This document shows positions 56,695 through 64,000 of a stretch of 64,000 nt of DNA, one piece after another. Each line of letters begins with the position of its first letter. Position 1 is the first letter of the stretch. The DNA lies in assembly GCA_016234595.1 (NCBI GenBank), contig JACRBG010000010.1:1-64000 (forward strand), given 5' to 3'. The notes below the pieces were generated by a model. The model was not told the DNA's origin, ran no database searches, and saw only the letters and a list, made by a program, of their open reading frames with translations. The DNA is from Chloroflexota bacterium. GTDB taxonomy: Bacteria > Chloroflexota > Anaerolineae > Aggregatilineales > J027. The position numbers were made by a program, and so were the translations under genes.

Positions 56695-56721
56695 GTTGAG
56701 TGAAAAAAGTTCTCACTCGAC
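56695..56721. terminator. Bidirectional terminator-like hairpin
   Basis: GTTGAGTGA and TCACTCGAC form a 9-bp stem (one G-U) around AAAAAGTTC. It lies between the convergent membrane-protein and ABC exporter genes. Confidence 0.5.
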
Positions 56722-56739
56722 CCCCATTTGACCATATTT

Positions 56740-58602
56740 TTAGGAAAGCACTGGCGTTGGTTTATCCTGCTTAAGGACATATTCCGCCATCAAACGAGCT
56801 TCGGCGTCGCGGAACTGCATAGTATAGAGTTTGGCATAGAGGCCATTCTGGGCCATCAACTCATCATGTGTGCCCATTTCCACAATCTGACCCTGATCGA
56901 GTACCACAATCCGATTGGCAACCTTGACCGTACTAAGGCGGTGAGCAATCATAACAGTGGTACGCCCTTGCATCACTCGTTCCAATGCCTCTTGTACCAA
57001 TGCTTCTGATTCATTGTCAAGCGAACTGGTGGCCTCATCGAGCAATAGGATGCGCGGATTTTTGATAATGGCCCGCGCAATCGCAATCCGTTGACGTTGC
57101 CCCCCGCTCAATTTCACCCCTCGTTCGCCGACTACTGTTTGATAACCATCTGGGAAACTAGTAATAAAATCATGGGCATTTGCAGCCTTGGCGGCTTCAA
57201 TAATCTCCGCCTCAGTAGCATCCAGCCGACCATAGGCAATGTTGTCGTAGATTGTGCCCCCAAACAAAATCGTCTCTTGTGGCACCATGCCGATTTGCTG
57301 GCGCAGGCTCTCTTGTCTGACGGTGCGTAGGTCAATCCCATCAATCAACACCGCATTAGCCGTTGGGTCATAAAAACGCGGGATAAGGTTAAAGACGGTA
57401 CTTTTACCGGCTCCAGTTTGCCCCACCAAGGCGACGACCTCACCGGGGGCAATATCAAGGGTGATATTCTTCAGCACGGCGATACGGTCATCATAGCTAA
57501 ATGAAGTATTGTCAAAAGTGATGCGCCCTTCAATATGGGGCATCGCTTTGGCATCGGGGGCATCGGTAATCGTAGGAGTGATATCCAAAATTTCGAAAAC
57601 TCGCGTGACGGCTCCAATCGCGCTCCGAAATTCCGTATACAACCCCGCCAGACTGCCGAGACTTGCCGCAATGCTAATCCCGTAAATCAAGAAGCCGCTG
57701 ATTTCTGGTAATGTCAAGCGACCCGCAATGACTTCACGTCCGCCGAACCACAAAATTGCCGCAATCGAGCTAAATCCTAGAAAGGCCATCGTCGAGCCGA
57801 ACAACCCGCGCAGCAAGACGAGGCGCATAGATTGCTTGAAGGTGCGCTGCATTGCTGTTTCGTAGCGATTGACCTCATAATTTTCGCGGGCAAAACTCTT
57901 GATAATACGGACGTTTTGTAAACCTTCTTCAGCTACAGTAGTCGCCGCAGCCAATTCATCTTGGACTTTGGTGCTAAGGCGTTCAAAGGGCCGACCAAAC
58001 ACAATCGCAATCACCAACAGGGCCACGATAAGCAGCAAAACAAAACCTGTCAGCGAGGGGTTAAGCAAAAATACCACGAAAATGGAGCCGACCAGTGTAA
58101 TCAGATTGTTGATCAAACTGGTAAAGCTGTTCGTCAGGACATTTTGGACTTTCGTCACATCGTTCGACATGCGTGAGACAATCTCGCCAACCCGCCGATT
58201 GGCATAAAACTCTAACGAGAGTTTTTGCAGTTGACGATACAACTGAGTTCGCATGTCAAAGACAATTTTTTCCCCAATGTACGACAGCATGTAGGTCTGG
58301 ACAAAATTTAAGGCTGCCGAGATGAAAAACAACCCCATCAATGCCCCAGCCAGTAGGTTTAATTTGTTATAGCTGGCATCTTCCAAAACCGAAGTCAGCA
58401 AGCGGACAATCATTAATGGGAAACCTACATTGATGACACTGGTAATTGCCAAAGTGACTAGAACGATAATCATCCGTTTCCAGTGCGGGCGCATATAACT
58501 GAGCAGTCTGCGCCAACTGACCGAGCGAATGACTTCCGAGATTTTTTCGCGTGGCTTGTCCTGTGCTTCAGTAGCAGAAGCGAGTTCGGGTGACGAGGTC
58601 AT
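56740..58602 (-). CDS. ABC exporter half-transporter (canonical sites)
   Basis: 620 residues: six-helix membrane domain (about 35-330) then an ABC domain. Walker A GQTGAGKST, Q loop MVPQETILF, signature LSGGQRQRIAIAR, Walker B with catalytic Glu in ILLLDEATSSLD, and H loop MIAHRLSTV: both sites should be active, so it probably works as a homodimer (MsbA/LmrA type) or with an unlinked partner. It is divergent from the TetR gene, with 200 bases between, and may be controlled by the same regulator. Substrate (lipid or drug) unknown. Confidence 0.93.
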   Translation of the reverse strand: MTSSPELASATEAQDKPREKISEVIRSVSWRRLLSYMRPHWKRMIIVLVTLAITSVINVGFPLMIVRLLTSVLEDASYNKLNLLAGALMGLFFISAALNFVQTYMLSYIGEKIVFDMRTQLYRQLQKLSLEFYANRRVGEIVSRMSNDVTKVQNVLTNSFTSLINNLITLVGSIFVVFLLNPSLTGFVLLLIVALLVIAIVFGRPFERLSTKVQDELAAATTVAEEGLQNVRIIKSFARENYEVNRYETAMQRTFKQSMRLVLLRGLFGSTMAFLGFSSIAAILWFGGREVIAGRLTLPEISGFLIYGISIAASLGSLAGLYTEFRSAIGAVTRVFEILDITPTITDAPDAKAMPHIEGRITFDNTSFSYDDRIAVLKNITLDIAPGEVVALVGQTGAGKSTVFNLIPRFYDPTANAVLIDGIDLRTVRQESLRQQIGMVPQETILFGGTIYDNIAYGRLDATEAEIIEAAKAANAHDFITSFPDGYQTVVGERGVKLSGGQRQRIAIARAIIKNPRILLLDEATSSLDNESEALVQEALERVMQGRTTVMIAHRLSTVKVANRIVVLDQGQIVEMGTHDELMAQNGLYAKLYTMQFRDAEARLMAEYVLKQDKPTPVLS

Positions 58603-58718
58603 AAATTTTTAGTGTCCTGACTGTCGCTAGTGGAATGAACAACACTACCTTACATGATACGTATTAGAAATGGATTGGTTTCTTGTGACAGATGGTCAAA
58701 ATTTCCTAAAGACACCCC

Positions 58719-58748
58719 TTGACAACTAAACTGGTTCGGCAATAATAT
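58719..58748 (+). promoter_or_regulatory. Promoter of the TetR-ABC operon
   Basis: A consensus TTGACA (58719-58724), an 18-base spacer and TAATAT (58743-58748). The operator palindrome lies just downstream, covering the likely transcription start. Confidence 0.75.
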
Positions 58749-58757
58749 TTACTGAAT

Positions 58758-58772
58758 AGTAGAAATTCTACT
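58758..58772. promoter_or_regulatory. Palindromic operator, probable TetR-family binding site
   Basis: AGTAGAA-A-TTCTACT is a perfect 15-base inverted repeat starting 10 bases after the -10 box. A related half-site, GTAGAATAGAA, follows immediately. Placement at the transcription start fits repression by the TetR protein encoded next. Confidence 0.7.
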
Positions 58773-58804
58773 GTTGGGTAGAATAGAAATCCAGAGGCAG
58801 TGTG

Positions 58805-59401
58805 GTGTCTTATAAAGAACGGGCCAAGCATCAACGCGAGATCGAGATTTTAAAAGTTGCCAGTGATTTAATGTATGAGCGCGGCTTTACCAATTTTAAT
58901 ATGGATGAACTGGCGGAAGCAGTAGGCGTTTCCAAGCCGACTTTGTATCAGCATTTCGCCAGCAAAGATGAGCTTTTGGTGCGGGTTATTCTGCAAGGGC
59001 ATGAAGAAATTGAAGCATTGTTCGATGCTCCACTGACAGGTACAGCCCTTGAACGTATCGAAACCGTCATGCGAATGCTGTTACAACGGCGGCATGTTGC
59101 CAAAGGGGGGATGATGAATTTTGGCTTGGTATTCCCCATTCTAAAAGCCAGCGCCTTGTTTAATGAACAGCAGACCCGCCTTCGTAACCGCCTCTATGCC
59201 CTTGTCGAAATGGCGAAACAAAATGGCGAGATGGTAAGCTCCTTACCAACTCCCCTTGTCGTTAGCGCCATGTTTGTATTGCAGGGGGCAATGGCCGAAC
59301 ACCACATGCCCGAACGGGTCAATTGGACGGAAGAAGAAACCGCTCAAATGGCTGAACATGTCATTCAACTTTACCTGCGTGGGATCACCCCGCGCTCTTA
59401 A
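58805..59401 (+). CDS. TetR-family transcriptional regulator
   Basis: About 198 residues. The N-terminal HTH (about 15-55) has the typical EILKVASDLMYERGFTNFNMDELAEAVGVSKPTLYQHFASKDELL. The helical C-terminal ligand domain ends in MAEHVIQLYLRGI. Two GTG codons in a row are possible starts; the second has GAGG at a 7-base spacing. It is likely a repressor of its own gene and of the two downstream ABC exporter genes, relieved by an exported compound, acting through the palindrome at 58758-58772. Confidence 0.92.
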   Translation: MSYKERAKHQREIEILKVASDLMYERGFTNFNMDELAEAVGVSKPTLYQHFASKDELLVRVILQGHEEIEALFDAPLTGTALERIETVMRMLLQRRHVAKGGMMNFGLVFPILKASALFNEQQTRLRNRLYALVEMAKQNGEMVSSLPTPLVVSAMFVLQGAMAEHHMPERVNWTEEETAQMAEHVIQLYLRGITPRS

Positions 59402-59431
59402 TATCCAGCGCCCAGTCGAGGAGAAAACAAA

Positions 59432-61369
59432 TTGCAAGGGCAAGCAGCAAAGAATTGGGGAGGGGGTCGTCCGGGAGGCGACTCATCGAAAACAGGCCGA
59501 GGTAGCTTAAGCCGTGCCATCCGTTATCTAGCCAAACAACGTCGTTCTACACTCATTGCCTATGGCGCGTTGATGATTGCATCGTTGGCACAATTGGCCG
59601 TGCCGCAGTTGGTCGAAAACATGACCGACGCCATTACCAATAAACTCATGGCCGATGGCATTTTAAGTTTGCCGGCCCAAGTTCAATCACCCGCCGCGCA
59701 ACATGCTGGCAAGACGATTAGCCAATTGCACGACTACCAAAGCGGTGCCGAAAACGCATTGCTAATTGCCGCTATCCTGATTGTGGGTTTTGCGGTCACA
59801 CGTGGGTTGTTCTCGTTTGTGCAAGCCTACATGGCGGAAAAAACTTCACAGGGCGTCGCGTTTGACTTCCGCAATGAGATTTTTACCAAAATTCAGCGCC
59901 TATCTTTCAGCTACTATGACCAGAACCAAACTGGGCAGTTGATGATTCGCGCCACTGATGATGTGGAAAAAGTCCGGTTGTTCATCGCACAGGGTTTGGT
60001 ATTGACCGCGCAGGCGTTCATTTTATTGATTGGCACGCTCATCATTTTGCTGCTGACCAATTTTACGTTGACGTTGGTCATCCTACCGATTTTGCCCGTT
60101 GCCTTGTTCGTTTTTATGCTATTTGGCAAAGTTAGCCAGCCGCTGTTTGTGGACTTCCAGATTAAGCTGTCACGCCTAAACACCATTCTCCAAGAAAATA
60201 TGGCAGGGATTAAGGTTGTTAAGGCGTTTCACCGTGAAAGCCTTGAACAAAAACGCTTCGATGTTGCCACTGATGATTTGTTTGCGCAGGGGATGAAAGT
60301 CGCTCGGACGTTCTCAATCCTGTTTCCAATCATCTTCCTCATTGCACAGGTTGGGCAAGTCTCCATTTTGTACTTTGCGGGTCGGCAAATCATGGGTGGC
60401 ACGCTGAATTTAGGCGAGTATCAAAAATTCAGCTTGTATGTCATCTATATTTTCTTCCCGCTCGGCCAATTGGGATTCATTATTTCCTTGATGGCCCAAG
60501 CATCGGCCTCGGCTGACCGTATCTTTGATATTTTGGATACGGATAGCGATATCAAAAATAAGCCGAATGCCATTGAGATACCGGCGATTCAGGGGCAAGT
60601 TGAATTCCGCGATGTCACCTTCCGTTATTTCCATTCGGGTGAGCCCGTCTTACGTAAGGTAAGCTTTAACGCCGAACCCGGTCAGACCGTTGCCTTGTTG
60701 GGTGCGACAGGCAGTGGCAAGACAACCATCATCAATCTGGTTCCGCGTTTTTATGATGCCAGCGAAGGATCGGTATTGATTGATGGGCACGATGTCCGCG
60801 ATGTCACACTCGATAGCCTACGTTCCCAAATTGGGATTGTATTGCAGGAAACCAATCTATTCAGCGGCAACATTCGCGATAACATCGCCTTTGGTCGCCC
60901 TAACGCTACTAAAGAACAAGTGATTGAAGCCGCCAAAGCCGCTGCCGCTCATGACTTTATCATGACCTTCCCCGATGGTTATGAAACTGAAGTGGGTGAG
61001 CGTGGTACGACTCTTTCTGGCGGGCAAAAACAGCGTATTGCAATTGCACGCGCCCTTTTGCTTGACCCCAGTCTGCTCATTTTGGATGATTCAACCAGCA
61101 GCGTTGACTTGATGACCGAATATCGCATTCAAAAGGCGTTGGATCGCTTGATGAAGGGCCGCACTAGTTTTGTGATTGCCCAACGTATTACGACGGTTTT
61201 GAACGCCGACAAGATTCTAGTTTTGGATAAAGGCAGTATTGTCGCAGAAGGCAAACATGCGGAGTTGATGGAATCCAGCCCGATATATGCTGAAATCTAT
61301 CACTCGCAGTTGGTTGGCGACGTTGAGTTAGATGAAGCATCAGCAGCCGTCGCAGCACAGGAGGCATAG
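59432..61369 (+). CDS. ABC exporter subunit A of a heterodimer (degenerate ATP site)
   Basis: 645 residues with a Gly-rich N-terminal extension (WGGGRPGGDSSKTGRG), six helices and an ABC domain. Walker A GATGSGKTT and signature LSGGQKQRIAIAR are normal. However, the catalytic Glu after Walker B is Asp (LLILDDSTSSVD) and the H-loop His is Gln (FVIAQRITTV), exactly the pattern of the degenerate subunit in heterodimeric exporters such as TM287. Start is TTG with GAGGAG 8 bases upstream. It pairs with the next gene (8-base gap) and is probably regulated by the TetR upstream. Confidence 0.94.
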   Translation: MQGQAAKNWGGGRPGGDSSKTGRGSLSRAIRYLAKQRRSTLIAYGALMIASLAQLAVPQLVENMTDAITNKLMADGILSLPAQVQSPAAQHAGKTISQLHDYQSGAENALLIAAILIVGFAVTRGLFSFVQAYMAEKTSQGVAFDFRNEIFTKIQRLSFSYYDQNQTGQLMIRATDDVEKVRLFIAQGLVLTAQAFILLIGTLIILLLTNFTLTLVILPILPVALFVFMLFGKVSQPLFVDFQIKLSRLNTILQENMAGIKVVKAFHRESLEQKRFDVATDDLFAQGMKVARTFSILFPIIFLIAQVGQVSILYFAGRQIMGGTLNLGEYQKFSLYVIYIFFPLGQLGFIISLMAQASASADRIFDILDTDSDIKNKPNAIEIPAIQGQVEFRDVTFRYFHSGEPVLRKVSFNAEPGQTVALLGATGSGKTTIINLVPRFYDASEGSVLIDGHDVRDVTLDSLRSQIGIVLQETNLFSGNIRDNIAFGRPNATKEQVIEAAKAAAAHDFIMTFPDGYETEVGERGTTLSGGQKQRIAIARALLLDPSLLILDDSTSSVDLMTEYRIQKALDRLMKGRTSFVIAQRITTVLNADKILVLDKGSIVAEGKHAELMESSPIYAEIYHSQLVGDVELDEASAAVAAQEA

Positions 61370-61377
61370 AAAACAAT

Positions 61378-63276
61378 ATGTTTGGTGGAGGTTTAGATGG
61401 CGCTCGCCGCTTGATGAGTGGTGAGCAGCTTAAGCCGCGCAATCTTCGGGCAACCCTGCGGCGCTTTGGTTACTATTTCAGCCGTCACTGGCAAGGTGGT
61501 GTGGCGGCCTTGATTCTCATTTTCCTGTCCACATGGGCACAGGTCACCTCCCCTGATTTGATTGGTCAAGCGGTAGACTGCTATTTGCTGCCAAATAATC
61601 ATGCCTGTTGGTACACCAATGCCAACGTAGACACCATGTCGAAGGCTGATAAAATCGCTGGGTTGGGTGGACTTTCGATGATCCTTCTCGCCCTGTTTGT
61701 GGGGGCGGCTTTGATGCAAGGGACAGCGTTCTTTGCCATGCGTTGGTCAGGGAACCATGCTATGCGTCAAATGCGACAAGATTTGTTCAACAAGATTCAT
61801 CGCTTGTCCCTCAATTACTACAGCACCCATGAGGTCGGCAACATCATGAGCCGCCTCACCAATGATACCGATACCATCAACCAAGCCCTCAGTTTTGCCT
61901 TAATGAGCGTGATAAGTGGTGTTTTGTTGATTGTTTGGATTGCGATCAAGATGCTGCGGGCCAATGTCCCCTATGCTTTGGTGAGTTTATCTGTCGTACC
62001 AATCATGTTTGTCGCAACGGTCTACTTTTCCAATCAAGCCCGTAAAGCTTTCCGCAAAAGCCGTCAGGAAATGGGCAGTGTCAATGCCGACCTGCAACAA
62101 AGTATTGCTGGAGCGCGTGAGGTACAGGCTTTTAACCGTGAAAACGCCACTATTGAGCAGTTTAAGCGCGTCAATGCCGCTAATCGAGATGCCAATGTTC
62201 GGGCGGCCACTTTTACTAGCGCTCTAAATCCGATGCTGGAAGCGTTGGGTTATGTAGCGGTGGCAATTGTCGTGGTGGTCGGTGGTTTTTCAGTGCTGCG
62301 GAATGAACCACTTTTGGGGACATCGGTCATCTCTGTTGGGACAATTATTGTCTTCCTGCAATATGTTCAGCGCTTCAATCAACCCATTCAGCAAATCGCG
62401 GTGTTATGGACAAATATCCAAAGCGCCATCGCGGGGGGCGAGCGTATCTTTGAGTTGCTGGACGAGCCAATTGAAATTGAGGATAAACCCAACGCCCCAG
62501 CTATTCCGCCCATGACGGGCAAAGTCGAATTTCGCGATGTGTGGGCTGAGTATGAAAAGGGCCAACCCATTTTGAAAGGTGTCAATTTTACCATCGAAGC
62601 CGGTCAGATGGTTGCCATTGTAGGGCCAACAGGCGCTGGTAAAACCACCATCATCAATTTGCTACCTCGTTTTTATGATGTCACCAAAGGGGCAGTCTTG
62701 ATTGATGGACATGATGTCCGTGATGTCGCGATGGCAAGCATTCGTGAACAAATTGGCATTGTGCTGCAAGATACCTTCCTGTTTTCCGAAAGTGTGATGG
62801 AAAACATTCGCTATGGACGATTAGGGGCCACTGATGAAGAGGTCATTGCTGCGGCCAAGATGGTTGAAGCCGACTCCTTTATCGAACGCCTGCCACAAGG
62901 GTATCAGACCATTTTGGGTGAACGTGGTAGTGGCCTAAGTCAAGGCCAGCGCCAACTCATTGCGATTGCCCGTGTGGCTTTGATGAATCCGCATATCCTC
63001 ATTTTGGACGAAGCGACTTCTAGCGTGGATACCCGCACTGAACGCTTGATTCAAAAGGCCTTTGAGAATCTCTTGGAAGGGCGTACCAGCTTTGTAATCG
63101 CCCATCGCCTCAGCACCATCCGTAACGCTGATATTGTATTGATGATTAAAGATGGTGAAATCATCGAACGTGGCACACATCGAGAATTGCTGGAACATCG
63201 CGGGGCTTATTATGAACTGTATATGAGCCAATTCCGCCATGAAGAGGTTGAAGAACCTGCTGCCATCAGCGCCTAG
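61378..63276 (+). CDS. ABC exporter subunit B of a heterodimer (active ATP site)
   Basis: 632 residues: six helices then an ABC domain with Walker A GPTGAGKTT, Q loop IVLQDTFLF, catalytic Glu in ILILDEATSSVD and H loop FVIAHRLSTI, all intact, but with a noncanonical signature, LSQGQRQLIAIAR, as in TM288. Together with subunit A this leaves one full and one degenerate ATP site. A Cys-containing extracellular loop (LLPNNHACWYTN) lies between helices 1 and 2. Role: export of drugs or lipids. Confidence 0.94.
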   Translation: MFGGGLDGARRLMSGEQLKPRNLRATLRRFGYYFSRHWQGGVAALILIFLSTWAQVTSPDLIGQAVDCYLLPNNHACWYTNANVDTMSKADKIAGLGGLSMILLALFVGAALMQGTAFFAMRWSGNHAMRQMRQDLFNKIHRLSLNYYSTHEVGNIMSRLTNDTDTINQALSFALMSVISGVLLIVWIAIKMLRANVPYALVSLSVVPIMFVATVYFSNQARKAFRKSRQEMGSVNADLQQSIAGAREVQAFNRENATIEQFKRVNAANRDANVRAATFTSALNPMLEALGYVAVAIVVVVGGFSVLRNEPLLGTSVISVGTIIVFLQYVQRFNQPIQQIAVLWTNIQSAIAGGERIFELLDEPIEIEDKPNAPAIPPMTGKVEFRDVWAEYEKGQPILKGVNFTIEAGQMVAIVGPTGAGKTTIINLLPRFYDVTKGAVLIDGHDVRDVAMASIREQIGIVLQDTFLFSESVMENIRYGRLGATDEEVIAAAKMVEADSFIERLPQGYQTILGERGSGLSQGQRQLIAIARVALMNPHILILDEATSSVDTRTERLIQKAFENLLEGRTSFVIAHRLSTIRNADIVLMIKDGEIIERGTHRELLEHRGAYYELYMSQFRHEEVEEPAAISA

Positions 63277-63282
63277 TTTCGT

Positions 63283-64000
63283 ATGCAAGCGTTAAATAAC
63301 AGCGCCTCTCAAAAATCTAGCCTCAAATCTGGCTGGTTGAGCGTGTTAGGGGTGCTGTTATTTATCGTTGGGCAAACCCTCTGGTACGTCTTGAATGACC
63401 TGCCTCTCCTAGGGGGTGTCGTAGTAATCGGGGCGGCTGTTGTAGTGTTCCTAGCGCCAACCCCCTTAATGCATACCTCAACTCGTGTTGGCTCCCCCAT
63501 CACCAATTTGAAAACTTCTAAACCTTCGTATTTCCGCAAATTATTCATTCCTATAGGGGTAGGTTTGGTTATCTTTGCGGCACAGCATGGGGTACGACAC
63601 GCGCCGGGTTCACTTTGGGTCTTATTAGCCCTGTGGTTGTGCGGGCTTGGCTGTGTGTTGATTGGCATAACTCAATATGGTGATTGGTTAGACCTAGCAC
63701 GACAAGTCTTTCAAAGCCTAGCCCAACAGCATAGGGAATGGCTGGGAATTGCTTGTTTGATGGGCTTGGGATTGATTATTCGGGGTGGGTGGTTAGGTAG
63801 TTTTCCAGATATGATGGCTGAAGATGAGGGCCACTTTGCCAAACAAGCCGCCGAAATCCAAACCTATTATCACTGGGAACGCAATCCATTTGAATTTACG
63901 CCCGATCATCACCCTGTGATTTACCACATTATGCAGGCTGTTTCAATTGATATGTTTGGGCGAACCGTCGCGGCGGCACGGCTCCCCTCAGCCATCTTGG
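63283..64000 (+). CDS. Membrane glycosyltransferase, GT39/ArnT-like (partial, runs off the right edge)
   Basis: The first 239 codons are visible, starting with ATG (MQALNNSASQKSS), 6 bases after the ABC gene stop. Hydrophobic helices appear at about 18-60, 85-104, 110-133 and 153-170. They are followed by the family signature MMAEDEGHFAKQAAEI (the catalytic D-E in the first outer loop), NPFEFTPDHHPVIYHIMQAVSIDMFG and TVAAARLPSAIL, as in dolichyl-phosphate-mannose/ArnT-type transferases that use a polyprenyl-linked sugar. Usually 450-600 residues. The acceptor cannot be told from the visible part. Probably co-transcribed with the exporter. Confidence 0.82.
   Translation, partial: MQALNNSASQKSSLKSGWLSVLGVLLFIVGQTLWYVLNDLPLLGGVVVIGAAVVVFLAPTPLMHTSTRVGSPITNLKTSKPSYFRKLFIPIGVGLVIFAAQHGVRHAPGSLWVLLALWLCGLGCVLIGITQYGDWLDLARQVFQSLAQQHREWLGIACLMGLGLIIRGGWLGSFPDMMAEDEGHFAKQAAEIQTYYHWERNPFEFTPDHHPVIYHIMQAVSIDMFGRTVAAARLPSAIL

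Overview
The window most likely comes from a Chloroflexota chromosome, probably Anaerolineae-like. This is an inference from gene content: tandem SH3b/PA14 surface proteins, Thr/Pro-rich LCP proteins, an archaeal-type AspRS behind a T-box, a monofunctional proline dehydrogenase, orphan GAF histidine kinases, TrmFO and paired MurJ flippases. No 16S rRNA or other taxonomic anchor is present. Genes are dense, on both strands, in short operons. I see no CRISPR array, insertion sequence or rRNA.

Positions 1-6195 form a separate accessory block. Small leftward genes, mostly unrecognised (one is DUF2958, a family typical of plasmids, phages and integrative elements), have duplicated leader/promoter cassettes and their own terminators. 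A divergent Cro/CI-type regulator sits at the right edge, next to the 3' end of a tRNA-Pro(CGG) gene. The layout suggests an integrated element whose attachment site is the tRNA 3' end; its integrase would lie left of the window.

Positions 6196-31300 are core-like: CDP-alcohol phosphatidyltransferase, amylosucrase, MurJ, an SDR plus CoA-transferase pair, leftward SDR / ParB-fold / SDR / proline dehydrogenase genes, a Ca2+/H+ antiporter, a leftward cluster of two histidine kinases with a PIG-L deacetylase, endonuclease III and a PfkB kinase, then a TPR protein, an LCP ligase, TrmFO, an M28 peptidase plus aminotransferase pair, and HflX, which appears to start at ACG.

Positions 31300-43600 hold aspS under a T-box whose specifier reads GAC. 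The AspRS carries the residues associated with non-discriminating enzymes, and a tRNA-Asn lies 3 kb away. Next come a PA14/SH3b surface protein, a solitary phage tail-tube-like protein with a Gln/Pro-rich head, a lipoprotein with a degenerate hydrolase domain, an orphan solute-binding protein, a giant beta-CASP nuclease with a duplicated C-terminal module, and a roadblock protein.

Positions 43600-64000 hold an M20 peptidase, a response regulator with a degenerate receiver, TPR, PLD-family and SH3b-M23 proteins, a patatin, an alpha/beta-hydrolase/acyl-CoA ligase fusion, a Cas4-like protein with a damaged active site, a Nudix hydrolase, a second MurJ, and a divergent drug-exporter locus. In that locus a TetR gene with a palindromic operator precedes a heterodimeric ABC exporter with a TM287/288-like split of catalytic and degenerate sites. 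The window ends inside a membrane glycosyltransferase gene.
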